Assembly (NCBI GenBank): GCA_019359545.1
Contig: JAHHHB010000003.1
Coordinates: 124,001-188,000 of the forward strand
Direction of reading: 5' to 3'
DNA: 64,000 nt
Origin: Desmonostoc geniculatum HA4340-LM1
Lineage (GTDB): Bacteria; Cyanobacteriota; Cyanobacteriia; Cyanobacteriales; Nostocaceae
A program made the position numbers and the translations under genes. Each line of letters begins with the position of its first letter. Position 1 is the stretch's first letter. Shown one piece after another: positions 52,939 to 63,392 of this stretch. Below the pieces are notes generated by a model. That model was given only the letters and a program-made list of their open reading frames with translations. It was not told the origin of the DNA and did no database searches.

Positions 52939-54183
52939 ATGGGGTTCATGAACAAACAGTTTTTTCGAGTTGGATTTTCACTGGTAATGGCGTTTTGCTT
53001 GGCCTTGAGTACAATTACTCAGCCGGCACTGGCTTTGACAGCACAACAAAAGCTGGTTTCTGAAGTTTGGCGAATTGTCAATCGTACTTATCTGGATGAG
53101 ACGTTTAATCATCAAAATTGGGCGACAGTCCGGCAAAAAGTTCTGGAGAAGCCGCTTAGCGATTCCAATGCGGCTTATACGGCCATTCAGACGATGCTCA
53201 AGAGCCTTGACGACCCTTTTACCCGCTTTTTAGACCCGGAACAGTACCGCAGCTTACAGGTCAACACTTCTGGAGAACTGACGGGGGTGGGATTACAAAT
53301 TGCTCTCAATACTGAAACTGGTAAGTTGGAAGTAGTGGCTCCCATCGCAGGTTCGCCAGCAGAAAAAGCGGGGATTAGACCACGCGATCGCATTCTCAAA
53401 ATTGAAGGTGTTCCTACTGAAAATCTCACTCTTGATGAAGCTGCGACGAAAATGCGCGGGCCGAGTGGCAGCCTTGTGACTCTCGTCATCGAACGAGACG
53501 GAGAGCCAGAAACAGAAATTAGATTGACGCGCGATCGCATTGCTCTTAATCCTGTGGTTTCCGAATTGCGTGTTTCTGAGCAGGGCACGCCCATTGGCTA
53601 TCTTCGGCTGACTCAATTCAATGCCAACGCCTCCACGGAATTGGCAAACGCTATTTCTAGTCTAGAAAAAAAAGGCGCTGCTGCCTATATTCTAGATTTG
53701 CGAAACAATCCTGGGGGGCTATTACAAGCCGGAATTGAAATCGCCCGTCTGTGGTTAGACTCCGGCACTATTGTCTACACTGTTAACCGACAAGGCATTC
53801 AAGGTAGTTTTGAAGCGTCTGGCCCAGCCCTGACGAGCGATCCTCTGGTGATTTTGGTGAATCAAGGAACTGCCAGTGCTAGTGAAATTCTTGCCGGCGC
53901 ACTCCAAGATAATGGGCGTGCCCAACTTGTAGGTGAAACTACTTTTGGCAAAGGTTTAATTCAATCTTTGTTTGAATTATCAGATGGTTCGGGTTTAGCT
54001 GTAACAATTGCTAAGTATGAAACTCCTCAACATCGGGATATTAACAAACTCGGTATTAAGCCAGATAAAGTGATTTCCCAAGCAATCCTCAACCGCGAAC
54101 AGATTGGTACAACTGCGGATCTGCAATATCAAGCAGCACTGGAACTATTGAGAGAAAATTCCGTTGTGGCGGGAAAGACTTAA
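52939..54183 (+). CDS. ctpA: Carboxyl-terminal processing protease
   Basis: A 414-residue S41 protease, from ATG 52939 with GAGGTGG upstream at 52924-52930. A signal peptide ends near TQPALA, so the enzyme is lumenal or periplasmic. A PDZ domain lies at about residues 105-180. The catalytic serine is in NQGTASASEIL and the lysine in GETTFGKGLIQS. CtpA trims the C-terminus of photosystem II D1. It is divergent from petB. Confidence 0.95.
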   Translation: MGFMNKQFFRVGFSLVMAFCLALSTITQPALALTAQQKLVSEVWRIVNRTYLDETFNHQNWATVRQKVLEKPLSDSNAAYTAIQTMLKSLDDPFTRFLDPEQYRSLQVNTSGELTGVGLQIALNTETGKLEVVAPIAGSPAEKAGIRPRDRILKIEGVPTENLTLDEAATKMRGPSGSLVTLVIERDGEPETEIRLTRDRIALNPVVSELRVSEQGTPIGYLRLTQFNANASTELANAISSLEKKGAAAYILDLRNNPGGLLQAGIEIARLWLDSGTIVYTVNRQGIQGSFEASGPALTSDPLVILVNQGTASASEILAGALQDNGRAQLVGETTFGKGLIQSLFELSDGSGLAVTIAKYETPQHRDINKLGIKPDKVISQAILNREQIGTTADLQYQAALELLRENSVVAGKT

Positions 54184-54196
54184 AGCTCAACGCTTT

Positions 54197-57100
54197 CTAA
54201 GCAATAGTCGGATTGGTTGAGAAGCCCACACTTACCGCTTGCAAAAGTGGTAGCTGAATCACAAATTCAGTTCCTTCGCCAGGTTGAGAATTTACCTCGA
54301 TCGCCCCGCCATGTTTTTCCACAATAATTTGACGGGCGATCGCTAACCCCAAACCTGTACCTTTACCAACACCTTTCGTAGTAAATAAATGGTCAAAAAT
54401 CTTTTGTTTCACTTCTTCGCTCATTCCCTGGCCATTATCAGCAATAATAATTTTCACACAGTTATTTTCTAGGGAAGTTGTAATTTTAATTAAATTGGGA
54501 TTGATCTGAATTTCATCAAAGCTGCGTCCATGATTTGATTCTTCCAAGGCATCAATAGCATTGGCTAAAATATTCATAAATACTTGATTTAATTGCCCCG
54601 GAAAACATTCAATTTTAGGTAGATTACCATATTCAGTTAATACTTCAATGACGGGACGTTGTTCATTGGCTTTCAGTCGATGTTTTAAAATTAAAATCGT
54701 GCTGTCAATGCCTTGGTGGATATTAAACGGAACTTTGTAATCTCGATCGGCACGAGAGAAAGTGCGGAGACTGGCGCTAATATTTTTTAGCCTGTCACAC
54801 GCCATCGTCATAGCATCAATCATCTTGGGTAAGTCTTCTAAGGTATAATCCAAGTCAATTTCTTCGGCATGGTCAAGAATTTCTTCACTTTTGTCGGGTA
54901 AACTTTCTTGATAAAGTCTGAGATGTTCAACAACATCAGCAATACTGGGTTGAGCTTGTTGGAGTGTGGCAGCAATAAAACCAAGGGGGTTATTCATTTC
55001 GTGAGCAACACCAGCAACTAAATTACCCAAAGCCGACATTTTTTCACTTTGGATCATTTGTAATTGGGCGTTTTGCAGGTTAGTTAGGGCTTGTTCTAAA
55101 TCAAGGGATTTTTGCTGCAAGGCAAGTTCTGCTTTTTTGCGGCCGCTAATATCAATTACTACCCCGTCCCATAAAATTGCACCATCAGCTTGTCGCTGTG
55201 GACGAGCAGCAGATTGAATCCATTTCACGGTTCCAGAAGGCAGAATAATCCGCCATTCTTGTTCAAAAGGTGTCAAAGTTTGGGCAGAGTAGATCATTGC
55301 TTGTACAATAGCTGGCTCATCGTCAGGATGATGCATGGCGTAAATGCTATGTGTCCCCGCCATCACCGATTCTGGCTCTAACCCGTACAAGTCTAAACAG
55401 CCAGAACTAACGTAGGGTGTTGAAGTTGAACCATCCGCCGCCAAATGGAATTGGTACACCATACCAGGAATATTATTTGCCAAATTTTGGAAGCGGATTT
55501 CACTAGCCTGCAATTTTGCTAAAGATTGTGTTAACTGGTGAGCATAGTTCTGAGAATTGCTATAAAGTCGGGCATTTTCTAGGGAAATGGCAGCTTGAGC
55601 GCAGAGTAAATTTAGCAGTTCAACGCGATCGCTAGTAAAGGCTCCAGTCACAAGATTGTTTTCCAGGTACAATACACCAAGCAACTTATTCTGATGCAAA
55701 ATTGGGCTGCACAAGATACTCTTGGGCTGCTGTCGCTGAATATAAGGATCGTTAATGAATTGTGGATGCACCCTGGAATCAGTAATTACCACAGGTTGTA
55801 AGCTGCGTTTGACGGTATTAATCAAACTAATCGGCACATCCTCGCTGTCTTCCAGAAATTGTGGCTTCAGCAGCATTGGACAAAAATCGCTATAAGTGAC
55901 GGATTGCACCATTAACTGTTCTTCATGGGACAGCAATAACACACATTTCTCGGCTCCAGAATTTTCAATAAGAATATGCAGCAATGTCGAGAGCAGTTTT
56001 TCCAGTTCGATTTCGCCAGAAAGGATTTGAGAAGCTTTGAGAACGGCAGCTAAATCTAAAGCAACAGAGATGCTGCTACTACTGGAACTGGCGGAACTGG
56101 TGGAAGTGACAGTCCCTAAGTTGAAGATACTTTCGTAAGTGGAGAGCGGAGAATGGGTTTGCTGGAGGATGGGGGCGAGTAGTTGGGGATAGCGTTTTTC
56201 TAAGTCGGCGACTTTGGCTTTGGCACCCCAACGAGCATAGCCATAGTAAGCTTCGGTCATGTATTCTTGGGCAATGCGCTGTTTACCCCAATCCAGGTAA
56301 AACTTAGCGGCTAATTCGTTGGCAAGTGCTTCTTCTTGGGTGTAGCCGTGTTCTTTGGCTAGAGTTATGGCGCGATCGTAGAATTCTAGCGCCTCTGATT
56401 TCTGTCCTAGAACCCGATACCGTTCTGCTTCAACCAAATAAAACTTGTGTAAATGATTAGCTGGAATATAGCTAGCCCAAGTTTTGATCTTTTCCTGATT
56501 TTTGCTCACCCGCCCAAGAATGTGTTGTTGTTCTGTTTCGGAAACTTGGGAATAGATTGCCAGATGAGCTAGAGAATCATAGGTGTGGAAGATTGGAACC
56601 ACAAATAATCCGATGACACTGCCTAGATAATTTTCAGTAGCGATCGCCTCTGTCACTGCTAGTTCAAACTTCCCAAACAGATAACCGAGAAAAAGTTTAC
56701 TTACATAGAAATAGTACAGCGCAGTTCGATCGCCTGAGTCCTGGATGATCGGCAGCATTTGCTCTTGATTGAAAGCCTTTCCAATTAGTTCCCATACTTG
56801 GGCACCATCGCCGATTAAATTCAAAACCGCTTGCTGAAAAATAGTCATCTGGGTGAGAAGTCCTGTTTGTTTGAGTTGAGTGAGTTGAAGGCAAAAAGCA
56901 TCACTTTCCCGACTTAACTCCCCCAGTTCTTTACCGACAAACAAACAGTGCATGACGTAAACGACTGCACAAATGGTAGCTGATTCTAAATCTCCCGTTT
57001 CCAGTCCAATTTGATAGCCTTCCCGAAAAAGCGCTAAGGTGTTCCTGAGCGGCTCTTGCCAATGCAATACACAACAACATACTCCGACATAGGTTTTGGC

Positions 57101-60100
57101 TTTCAATTTTTTGGCATTCAACTGTTCGAGTAATGTGAGTGCCAGTTGTCCAAACTGATAGCCACATTCAATGTCTCCTACCGCCCCACAAAGCAGCAGT
57201 CCATAGTAGGCATAACCATTTGTAGAGTATGAGGTATTGCCGTACTCAAGAGATAAATTTACTTGCTCAAGAGTAATAAATGGTAAGAGTGCTGGAGCAG
57301 CAACATAGGCAGAAGAAGAGACACCTACAAGAATCCGCATAGCGGCTAATTTGTCTGGCTCGATCATCTGAGGTAAATCGATTAAATCTGGCGGTTGCCT
57401 GCCAGCTAAGATGGATTTGGTTACCTCGAAAGCCGATGCAATATCTGATTTACCTGGTTGCTTGGGAAAATGAATTCCTAACTGCTCTAAAATCTGGAGA
57501 GCCAACTCCACGCCCTGGAGAAATTGATGTTGGGCTTGAGCGGCTTGGATTTGGATTTCATAGACTTTAACGGTATCCAATAACGTTCTAGCATTTTCCA
57601 AAATGACTGCTGGAAATTCTGCCATCTGCTCAAAGTTGCCACTTAGGTAAGCTGCTTCGGTGGCAGCTTCATAAAGTTTCAAGGTTAGTTCATATTGTGT
57701 TTGCCACCGTTCCTGTGCAAGCATTGCAATACCTATAGTGGCATACTCAAATGCGGCGGCGTATGCTATTGCAGCTATTGCTTTTTGTGCAGCTTGTAAA
57801 TTGAGTTGAGCGAGTTCTGTTTTCTGATCTAGATCGACAATTAAGCTATTACCGATATTCAGTTGATTAACAATCTCAAATAGTTTTTCATCCTGATCTG
57901 CGGCTGGCGTATGGTTCCGCAAAAGTTGACCAATTTTCAGGTGAGTGACCTGTTTTTGCTCCTTTGGAATCAGAGAGTAGGCTGCTTGTTGGACGCGATC
58001 GTGCAAAAATTTGTAACCTGTCAGTTGTCCGTTGTCATTTGTCGTTTGCAAATCGCCAAGGGCTAATGAAGAATCTTGATAAAATTTGTAAACTTCATTG
58101 GTGGGAATTACAAATCCTTCTTGTAATGCTTTCCACAAATCCGCAGCGGTTTCTGTCTGGGACTTTTGATAAACGATCGCCAATGTACTCAAATCAAACT
58201 GATTACCAATACAGGCTGCCAGTTTCAGAACTTCCTGAGTTTTGAGCGGCAACTTTAAAAGTTGAATTGCCATAAACTCAACGACATCATCTGTGAGGGC
58301 AAGCGATCGCACTTGTGCTACATCACACTGCCAAAAACCTGTATGCCAATCAAAGGTAATTCGTCCCTCCTCATGTAATGCCTTGAGAAACTGAGTTGTA
58401 AAAAACGGATTACCTTGGGCTTTTTGATAAACTAGTTCGGTCAGCGGCAGGGCAATTTCTGTTGTACAACTCAAGGTGTCTGCAATCAAACTATTAACAT
58501 CAACTTGACTCAAGGTAGTCAAGGTTAGAGTGTTAACCGTCGCCACCTTCTCAATCTCTTGGAGTGTCAGCAGCAACGGATGAGCCGCAAACACTTCGTT
58601 ATCGCGGTATGCACCAATAATCAACAGATAGCCCTTCAAGGTTTCATCCATCAACAGCTTCAGCAAATTCAGCGATGCCGAATCTGCCCACTGCAAATCG
58701 TCTAGGAACACTACCAACGGATGTTCTGGTGTAGTGAATACCTGAATAAATTTGACAAACATCAGATTGAAGCGGTTCTGGGCAGCACTACCTGATAGTT
58801 CTGGTGTCGGCGGTTGTTTGCCAATAATCCGTTCTAATTCTGGAATTACGTCAATTATCACCTGTCCACTCTCACCCACAGCAGACAGAATTTGATTTCG
58901 CCACTGCCCCAGTTGGCTGTCAGTTTCACTGAGCAATTGTGCTATCAAATTGCGGAAGGCTTGGACAAAGGCAGACAAGGGAATATTGCGGTTGAACTGG
59001 TCATACTTACCTTTGATGAAATACCCATTCCACCGGACAATGGGCTTATGTACTTCATTTACCACAGCCGTTTTACCAATGCCAGAGAAGCCAGCCACCA
59101 ACATCAGTTCGGCTGCTCCATTGGCAACTCGGCCAAATGCTTCTAGCAGGGTTTGTGCTTCTTGCTCTCGTCCATAGAGTTTTTCTGGGATGAGAAAGCG
59201 ATCGCTGATATCATTTTGTCCTAAATCAAACCAACTATTCTTGCCTGTTGCTTGCCATTCTTGGCAACATTTCTCTATATCATATTTCAGTCCCAATGCA
59301 CTTTGATAGCGGTCTTCAGCGTTCTTCGCCATCAACTTGTAAACAATTTCTCCTAGCATTAAAGGAATTTCTGGGTTGAGATCGCAAATGGAGTTGGGCT
59401 GTTTAGCGATATGGCAATACACCAACTCCATTGGCTCGTCGGATGTAAAAGGCAGTTGTCCGCTCAGTAGCTCAAAGAATGTCACACCTAATGAATAAAA
59501 GTCACTGCGGTAGTCAATGCCTCGGTTCATCCGCCCAGTTTGCTCTGGGGACAAATAGGCCAGCGTTCCTTGCAGTCCATTGATGCTCTGAATTTCCTGA
59601 GTTTCTCTTGGTAAAAGTGAAGCAATACTGAAGTCAATCAGTTTGATTTGTTTGGTGTCGGGGTGAATTAGGATATTGGCTGGTTTAATGTCCTTGTGAA
59701 TGACGCGTTGTTGGTGTAACTGGTGTAAAATTTCTAGCAGTTGCAGGGCAATGGGTAGGAATTCCTGTAATATTAGTGGTTTTCCGGAAGTAAATTCTCG
59801 TAGGGAAACACCACCAAAGTCCTCCATTACCAGAGCGTAGCCATTGTAATAGGGTTCGAGGCTGTAGGGTTTAATGATGCCGGGAATATCTAGGTTTTTG
59901 GCGATCGCATATTGGTTGCGAAACTGTAATAATTCGCCCAAAGTCGGGTATTCTCGTTTTAGGAGCTTAATGACAACTGGCTGGCGATGCCTGGGTTGGG
60001 CTGCGCCTACGCATTCTCGCACTGCCCGATACACTTGAGTACGAGAACCTGAATAAAGTTGTTCCACAATTTCATAGTTAGCGATCTTTACAGTTTCAAC

Positions 60101-60115
60101 AACTTTCGCGCTCAT
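54197..60115 (-). CDS. Hybrid Ser/Thr kinase - AAA ATPase - GAF - PAS - histidine kinase
   Basis: A 1972-residue protein of the Anabaena HstK type. The N-terminal Ser/Thr kinase (about 10-280) has Lys50 in VVIKLLK, the catalytic loop HKDIKPANIL (H140-D142-N147) and an unusual DFS in place of DFG (D161). An AAA/STAND ATPase follows (Walker A GFSGIGKTA, 342-350) with helical repeats to about 1350. A GAF-like domain (about 1420-1560) and a PAS domain (about 1590-1720) precede the histidine kinase: H-box AHEMNNPLGF with His at about 1705, N box NILANAIDAL, then DNGQGMS and GKGTGLGLAI. The signals and partners are unknown. It stops 13 bases from ctpA. Confidence 0.93.
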   Translation of the reverse strand: MSAKVVETVKIANYEIVEQLYSGSRTQVYRAVRECVGAAQPRHRQPVVIKLLKREYPTLGELLQFRNQYAIAKNLDIPGIIKPYSLEPYYNGYALVMEDFGGVSLREFTSGKPLILQEFLPIALQLLEILHQLHQQRVIHKDIKPANILIHPDTKQIKLIDFSIASLLPRETQEIQSINGLQGTLAYLSPEQTGRMNRGIDYRSDFYSLGVTFFELLSGQLPFTSDEPMELVYCHIAKQPNSICDLNPEIPLMLGEIVYKLMAKNAEDRYQSALGLKYDIEKCCQEWQATGKNSWFDLGQNDISDRFLIPEKLYGREQEAQTLLEAFGRVANGAAELMLVAGFSGIGKTAVVNEVHKPIVRWNGYFIKGKYDQFNRNIPLSAFVQAFRNLIAQLLSETDSQLGQWRNQILSAVGESGQVIIDVIPELERIIGKQPPTPELSGSAAQNRFNLMFVKFIQVFTTPEHPLVVFLDDLQWADSASLNLLKLLMDETLKGYLLIIGAYRDNEVFAAHPLLLTLQEIEKVATVNTLTLTTLSQVDVNSLIADTLSCTTEIALPLTELVYQKAQGNPFFTTQFLKALHEEGRITFDWHTGFWQCDVAQVRSLALTDDVVEFMAIQLLKLPLKTQEVLKLAACIGNQFDLSTLAIVYQKSQTETAADLWKALQEGFVIPTNEVYKFYQDSSLALGDLQTTNDNGQLTGYKFLHDRVQQAAYSLIPKEQKQVTHLKIGQLLRNHTPAADQDEKLFEIVNQLNIGNSLIVDLDQKTELAQLNLQAAQKAIAAIAYAAAFEYATIGIAMLAQERWQTQYELTLKLYEAATEAAYLSGNFEQMAEFPAVILENARTLLDTVKVYEIQIQAAQAQHQFLQGVELALQILEQLGIHFPKQPGKSDIASAFEVTKSILAGRQPPDLIDLPQMIEPDKLAAMRILVGVSSSAYVAAPALLPFITLEQVNLSLEYGNTSYSTNGYAYYGLLLCGAVGDIECGYQFGQLALTLLEQLNAKKLKAKTYVGVCCCVLHWQEPLRNTLALFREGYQIGLETGDLESATICAVVYVMHCLFVGKELGELSRESDAFCLQLTQLKQTGLLTQMTIFQQAVLNLIGDGAQVWELIGKAFNQEQMLPIIQDSGDRTALYYFYVSKLFLGYLFGKFELAVTEAIATENYLGSVIGLFVVPIFHTYDSLAHLAIYSQVSETEQQHILGRVSKNQEKIKTWASYIPANHLHKFYLVEAERYRVLGQKSEALEFYDRAITLAKEHGYTQEEALANELAAKFYLDWGKQRIAQEYMTEAYYGYARWGAKAKVADLEKRYPQLLAPILQQTHSPLSTYESIFNLGTVTSTSSASSSSSSISVALDLAAVLKASQILSGEIELEKLLSTLLHILIENSGAEKCVLLLSHEEQLMVQSVTYSDFCPMLLKPQFLEDSEDVPISLINTVKRSLQPVVITDSRVHPQFINDPYIQRQQPKSILCSPILHQNKLLGVLYLENNLVTGAFTSDRVELLNLLCAQAAISLENARLYSNSQNYAHQLTQSLAKLQASEIRFQNLANNIPGMVYQFHLAADGSTSTPYVSSGCLDLYGLEPESVMAGTHSIYAMHHPDDEPAIVQAMIYSAQTLTPFEQEWRIILPSGTVKWIQSAARPQRQADGAILWDGVVIDISGRKKAELALQQKSLDLEQALTNLQNAQLQMIQSEKMSALGNLVAGVAHEMNNPLGFIAATLQQAQPSIADVVEHLRLYQESLPDKSEEILDHAEEIDLDYTLEDLPKMIDAMTMACDRLKNISASLRTFSRADRDYKVPFNIHQGIDSTILILKHRLKANEQRPVIEVLTEYGNLPKIECFPGQLNQVFMNILANAIDALEESNHGRSFDEIQINPNLIKITTSLENNCVKIIIADNGQGMSEEVKQKIFDHLFTTKGVGKGTGLGLAIARQIIVEKHGGAIEVNSQPGEGTEFVIQLPLLQAVSVGFSTNPTIA

Positions 60116-60198
60116 AAATTTTTACCGGAATTCCTAGTCTCAGCTTTAGAATTCCCCAGACAAGCATCCTGGTTAACAAACATGGGAAAATCGAGCCT

Positions 60199-60933
60199 CT
60201 AAAGTACGGGCTGTAACTCCAGCAAAGCTGGTAAATCTAGAGAGGCTAAGTGTTGATAAGCTCGATCTATCACACGCTTGCCTCTTAAGAAACCTGTATT
60301 GGCTCCGGGACAAATATACTCAAGACTCTCTGGTGTAAAACGTTCTAATAGCGATCGAAGACTGTTAATTTGTCGCGGCCAGTGAAAAGTTTTAGCTGTA
60401 CGTAATGGTACTGGTTGACCTTGCTGATTGGGGAGTAAATGGCGACCAGAAAATAAAATGCCTCCAAGTTTGCTGTAGTATAAACAAGATGAGCCGGGAG
60501 AATGACCTGGTGTCCAAATCACTTGTGTTTTTGGATCAATAGTAAATTCTTTACTAAAACTAGTTACGGTTAAGCCTGGTAATAAATAAGCTTCTTGTTC
60601 TTGAATAAGAACTTTGCAATCAAAAATTTGCTGAATTTCAGCGGTCTTACCAATAGCGCCTCGATGGGTAAGAAATAACCAACCCACGCCTCCATGCGCT
60701 GCTAAAAAATCTTGATTTGTTTGGTCTAGGGCGGGGCAGTCTATGAGGATATTGCTTTCATTTCTTACAATAAAATAAGAGGTTCCTCCTAATGTGTCCC
60801 GATTGGGTGGAAAAGCAAAAATGCTCTCTTGCGGGAAGTCCGTTGGTAGAGAATCTTTGCTAGGAATTTCGTTAAGGAACACAGCCCGTGGTGGGTTGGT
60901 TGTAGAACTTGGTTGTTGAGGTAAAGGGGACAT
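60199..60933 (-). CDS. MBL-fold protein with degraded first metal motif
   Basis: A 244-residue metallo-beta-lactamase-fold protein. The usual HxHxDH motif is replaced: FLTHRGAIGKTAEI retains only the first histidine. Later elements are present: VIWTPGHSPGSSCLY (with the GHS histidine) and GGILFSGRHLLPN. The protein may therefore bind one metal or none and act as a non-enzymatic or changed-activity MBL protein. Length and fold are intact. It follows the hybrid kinase, 83 bases upstream in transcription order, and may share its operon. Confidence 0.85.
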   Translation of the reverse strand: MSPLPQQPSSTTNPPRAVFLNEIPSKDSLPTDFPQESIFAFPPNRDTLGGTSYFIVRNESNILIDCPALDQTNQDFLAAHGGVGWLFLTHRGAIGKTAEIQQIFDCKVLIQEQEAYLLPGLTVTSFSKEFTIDPKTQVIWTPGHSPGSSCLYYSKLGGILFSGRHLLPNQQGQPVPLRTAKTFHWPRQINSLRSLLERFTPESLEYICPGANTGFLRGKRVIDRAYQHLASLDLPALLELQPVL

Positions 60934-61112
60934 AATGTAAAGAACCGAAACTGAGCAGTTGTGGATAATCTGGTTAAAGTGTAAAAATTCTCAAGGATTG
61001 AAACTGAAGCGTTAACCGTTGGTAAAAAATTGGGGTTTGAGGTCTGCCTTGTAGTTAAGGCGATGTGCTAAAGCTACTGGTGGGGCGTTGTGTCAAAAAT
61101 ACTGAAGATAAT

Positions 61113-62633
61113 ATGGAATTTTGGTTTTTGTTTCTCCTCCTACTGGGGCTAGCTACTTATCTAATGGTGCAGCACAGCGTCGCTCAGATCACCCGGACGC
61201 CAGTATGGTTGTTGTGGTTGGTTCTAATGACACCAGCATTGCTGTTGATTGGGTGGATGCTGATGTACGGGGCGAAACAACCTCCGCCAGTAGGGTTGTT
61301 CATGTGGTCTTTATTTATCTGCGTAGTATTCTACTGGATCTTGTTTCAATGGGGGCGTCGAATACCAAGAGATACACAGACTGAAGCCCAAACCCAAGCC
61401 TCAGAATCACAGCCAATTATTCAGCCTACCGCAGAAACAATAGTGCGTCCAATTGAACCCAGAGAAGAAACTCAACTGCGAAATTGTTTTCCTTGGTCTG
61501 TATACTACGTGCAAAATATTGAGTATCGACCACAAGCGGTAATTTGTCGCGGTCAGTTGCGAACCAAAGCCAGCAATGCTTATCAGCAGATTAAGACTAA
61601 TATTGAAGCACAATTTGGCGATCGCTTTCTGCTAATCTTTCAAGAAGGTTTCAATGGCAAACCTTTCTTTGTACTAGTTCCCAACACTCAAGCTGCTAAA
61701 CAGACAAATACACCACAACGCGACCAACAACAGTTGACTCGACCAGGATTAGCACTTTTACTCCTATTCGCTACTTTGGTAACAACTACTTTGGTAGGAG
61801 TGGAAATTGCTGATGTTTCTCTCCCACGAACATCAGAAATTGGCTCCTTGTTGAAAGTTCTATCTAGTTCAGATGTCTTGCTCAAGGGTTTACCCTATGC
61901 TTTAGGATTATTGACGATTTTGGGCACTCATGAACTTGGACATTATTTAACAGCTAAATTCTACAATATTCGCTCGACGTTGCCTTACTTTATTCCCGTG
62001 CCTTTTTTCTTGGGAACTTTTGGCGCATTCATTCAAATGCGTAGTCCCATTCCTAACCGCAAAGCTTTATTTGACATTAGTATCGCTGGTCCTCTTGCGG
62101 GCTTTGTTGTCACTTTGCCGATACTAATTTGGGGATTGGCTCATTCTGATGTGGTTCCCCTGACTGAAAAAACCCGACTTTTGAATCCCGATGCTCTCAA
62201 TCCCAAGTATTCTATTTTATTAGCACTACTTTCTAAGTTAGCTTTGGGAAGTGGATTAACAGCAAAATCGGCTCTTGATTTGCATCCAGTAGCAGTAGCA
62301 GGCTTTCTCGGATTAGTTGTCACAGCTTTAAATTTAATGCCTGTGGGACAACTAGACGGAGGTCACATTGTTCATGCAATGTTTGGACAACGAACCGCAG
62401 TTGTAATTGGTCAAATTGCTCGCGTACTCTTATTATTACTTTCTTTAGTTCGAGAAGAATTTTTGTTGTGGGCAATTATCTTATTATTTATGCCATTGAT
62501 TGATGAACCGGCACTGAATGATGTCACTGAATTAGATAATAGACGTGACGTTTGGGGATTGTTAGCAATGGCCTTGTTGGTTGTTATTGTACTGCCATTA
62601 CCGCAGGCGATCGCCAACTTTTTGCAAATTTAA
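61113..62633 (+). CDS. Site-2 protease-like M50 metallopeptidase
   Basis: About 506 residues from ATG 61113 (MEFWFLFLLLLG); the frame is open from a GTG at 61065. Three N-terminal membrane helices and a soluble insert (about 100-215) precede the peptidase core. GTHELGHYLTAK carries the HExxH zinc motif and NLMPVGQLDGGHIVHA the third ligand with the NxxPxxxLDG signature. Such intramembrane proteases of cyanobacteria and plastids (EGY-type) cut membrane-bound substrates; the substrate is unknown. Confidence 0.9.
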   Translation: MEFWFLFLLLLGLATYLMVQHSVAQITRTPVWLLWLVLMTPALLLIGWMLMYGAKQPPPVGLFMWSLFICVVFYWILFQWGRRIPRDTQTEAQTQASESQPIIQPTAETIVRPIEPREETQLRNCFPWSVYYVQNIEYRPQAVICRGQLRTKASNAYQQIKTNIEAQFGDRFLLIFQEGFNGKPFFVLVPNTQAAKQTNTPQRDQQQLTRPGLALLLLFATLVTTTLVGVEIADVSLPRTSEIGSLLKVLSSSDVLLKGLPYALGLLTILGTHELGHYLTAKFYNIRSTLPYFIPVPFFLGTFGAFIQMRSPIPNRKALFDISIAGPLAGFVVTLPILIWGLAHSDVVPLTEKTRLLNPDALNPKYSILLALLSKLALGSGLTAKSALDLHPVAVAGFLGLVVTALNLMPVGQLDGGHIVHAMFGQRTAVVIGQIARVLLLLLSLVREEFLLWAIILLFMPLIDEPALNDVTELDNRRDVWGLLAMALLVVIVLPLPQAIANFLQI

Positions 62634-62702
62634 AATTTGTCATTTTTCATTTGTCCTTTGCCGTTATCAAAAGTCAGTGACCAATGAATAATGACGAATT
62701 TA

Positions 62703-62725
62703 ATTCCCCCAAAAAAAGGGGGAAT
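62703..62725. terminator. Bidirectional terminator-like hairpin
   Basis: ATTCCCCC (62703-62710) and GGGGGAAT (62718-62725) flank seven A's, giving an 8-bp stem. It lies between the convergent M50 protease and bilin-lyase genes and could end transcription in both directions. Confidence 0.55.
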
Positions 62726-62750
62726 ATGTTGTCTATATATTGTCTTCAAA

Positions 62751-63317
62751 CTAACTCGATACCGAACTAGCCGCCTCGGAAGTTTTGGCAGCAGGTGGAA
62801 AGCCACCCAAGCGAATCTCAGAAGTGAAGGAAGTGATACTAAATCCACCAGAGCGCTTTAAGACATTCACCCGCATTCGCAAATTGGGACTAGCAAACCA
62901 CAGACGCTCCTCAGACTTCATGGTTTCATCTTCTGTAATTAGAGTCAAAGCATCATCACTATCTATCTGATAGCGTCCGGGAGCTGGAGTTTTCTCGCCA
63001 TCAACTATTTGCCTCAATAACTTGCCTTGGGCTGGATTATCAGCATCAGGTATTGAAACTAAGACACTTGAGCCACTATGTTTTACTTGCTCCCGTTCCA
63101 TCGTGCCATTCCAGGTGACTTTGAGACCATAGGAGGTGGAACTAGGATTAATTCCGTACTGTTGACACAATTTGCTCACTTCTGGATGATCTGCGGCTAG
63201 TGTCTTAATGATGATGTCTGACTTGCCATGTTCAGATTGATTCAAAGCTAAATGATGAATAGTACGATGGGAAAACCATTTACCAGTACTTAACTCAAAA
63301 AATTCTTCAATATTCAT
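62751..63317 (-). CDS. CpcS/CpeS-type phycobiliprotein lyase
   Basis: A 188-residue S-type bilin lyase that attaches phycocyanobilin to phycobiliprotein cysteines. The opening [24 protein letters not shown] and the calycin-like strands [39 protein letters not shown] and [13 protein letters not shown] match the CpcS/CpeS family. The next gene upstream on this strand is a HEAT-repeat lyase/NblB-like gene, consistent with phycobilisome assembly or turnover. Specificity cannot be assigned. Confidence 0.9.
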   Translation of the reverse strand: MNIEEFFELSTGKWFSHRTIHHLALNQSEHGKSDIIIKTLAADHPEVSKLCQQYGINPSSTSYGLKVTWNGTMEREQVKHSGSSVLVSIPDADNPAQGKLLRQIVDGEKTPAPGRYQIDSDDALTLITEDETMKSEERLWFASPNLRMRVNVLKRSGGFSITSFTSEIRLGGFPPAAKTSEAASSVSS

Positions 63318-63392
63318 GAATGAAATTACCCTGCATCAAAATGCAAAAATTCCCACTTAATTATTATTAAAAGGTAAGAGGAAGCTTTAATA

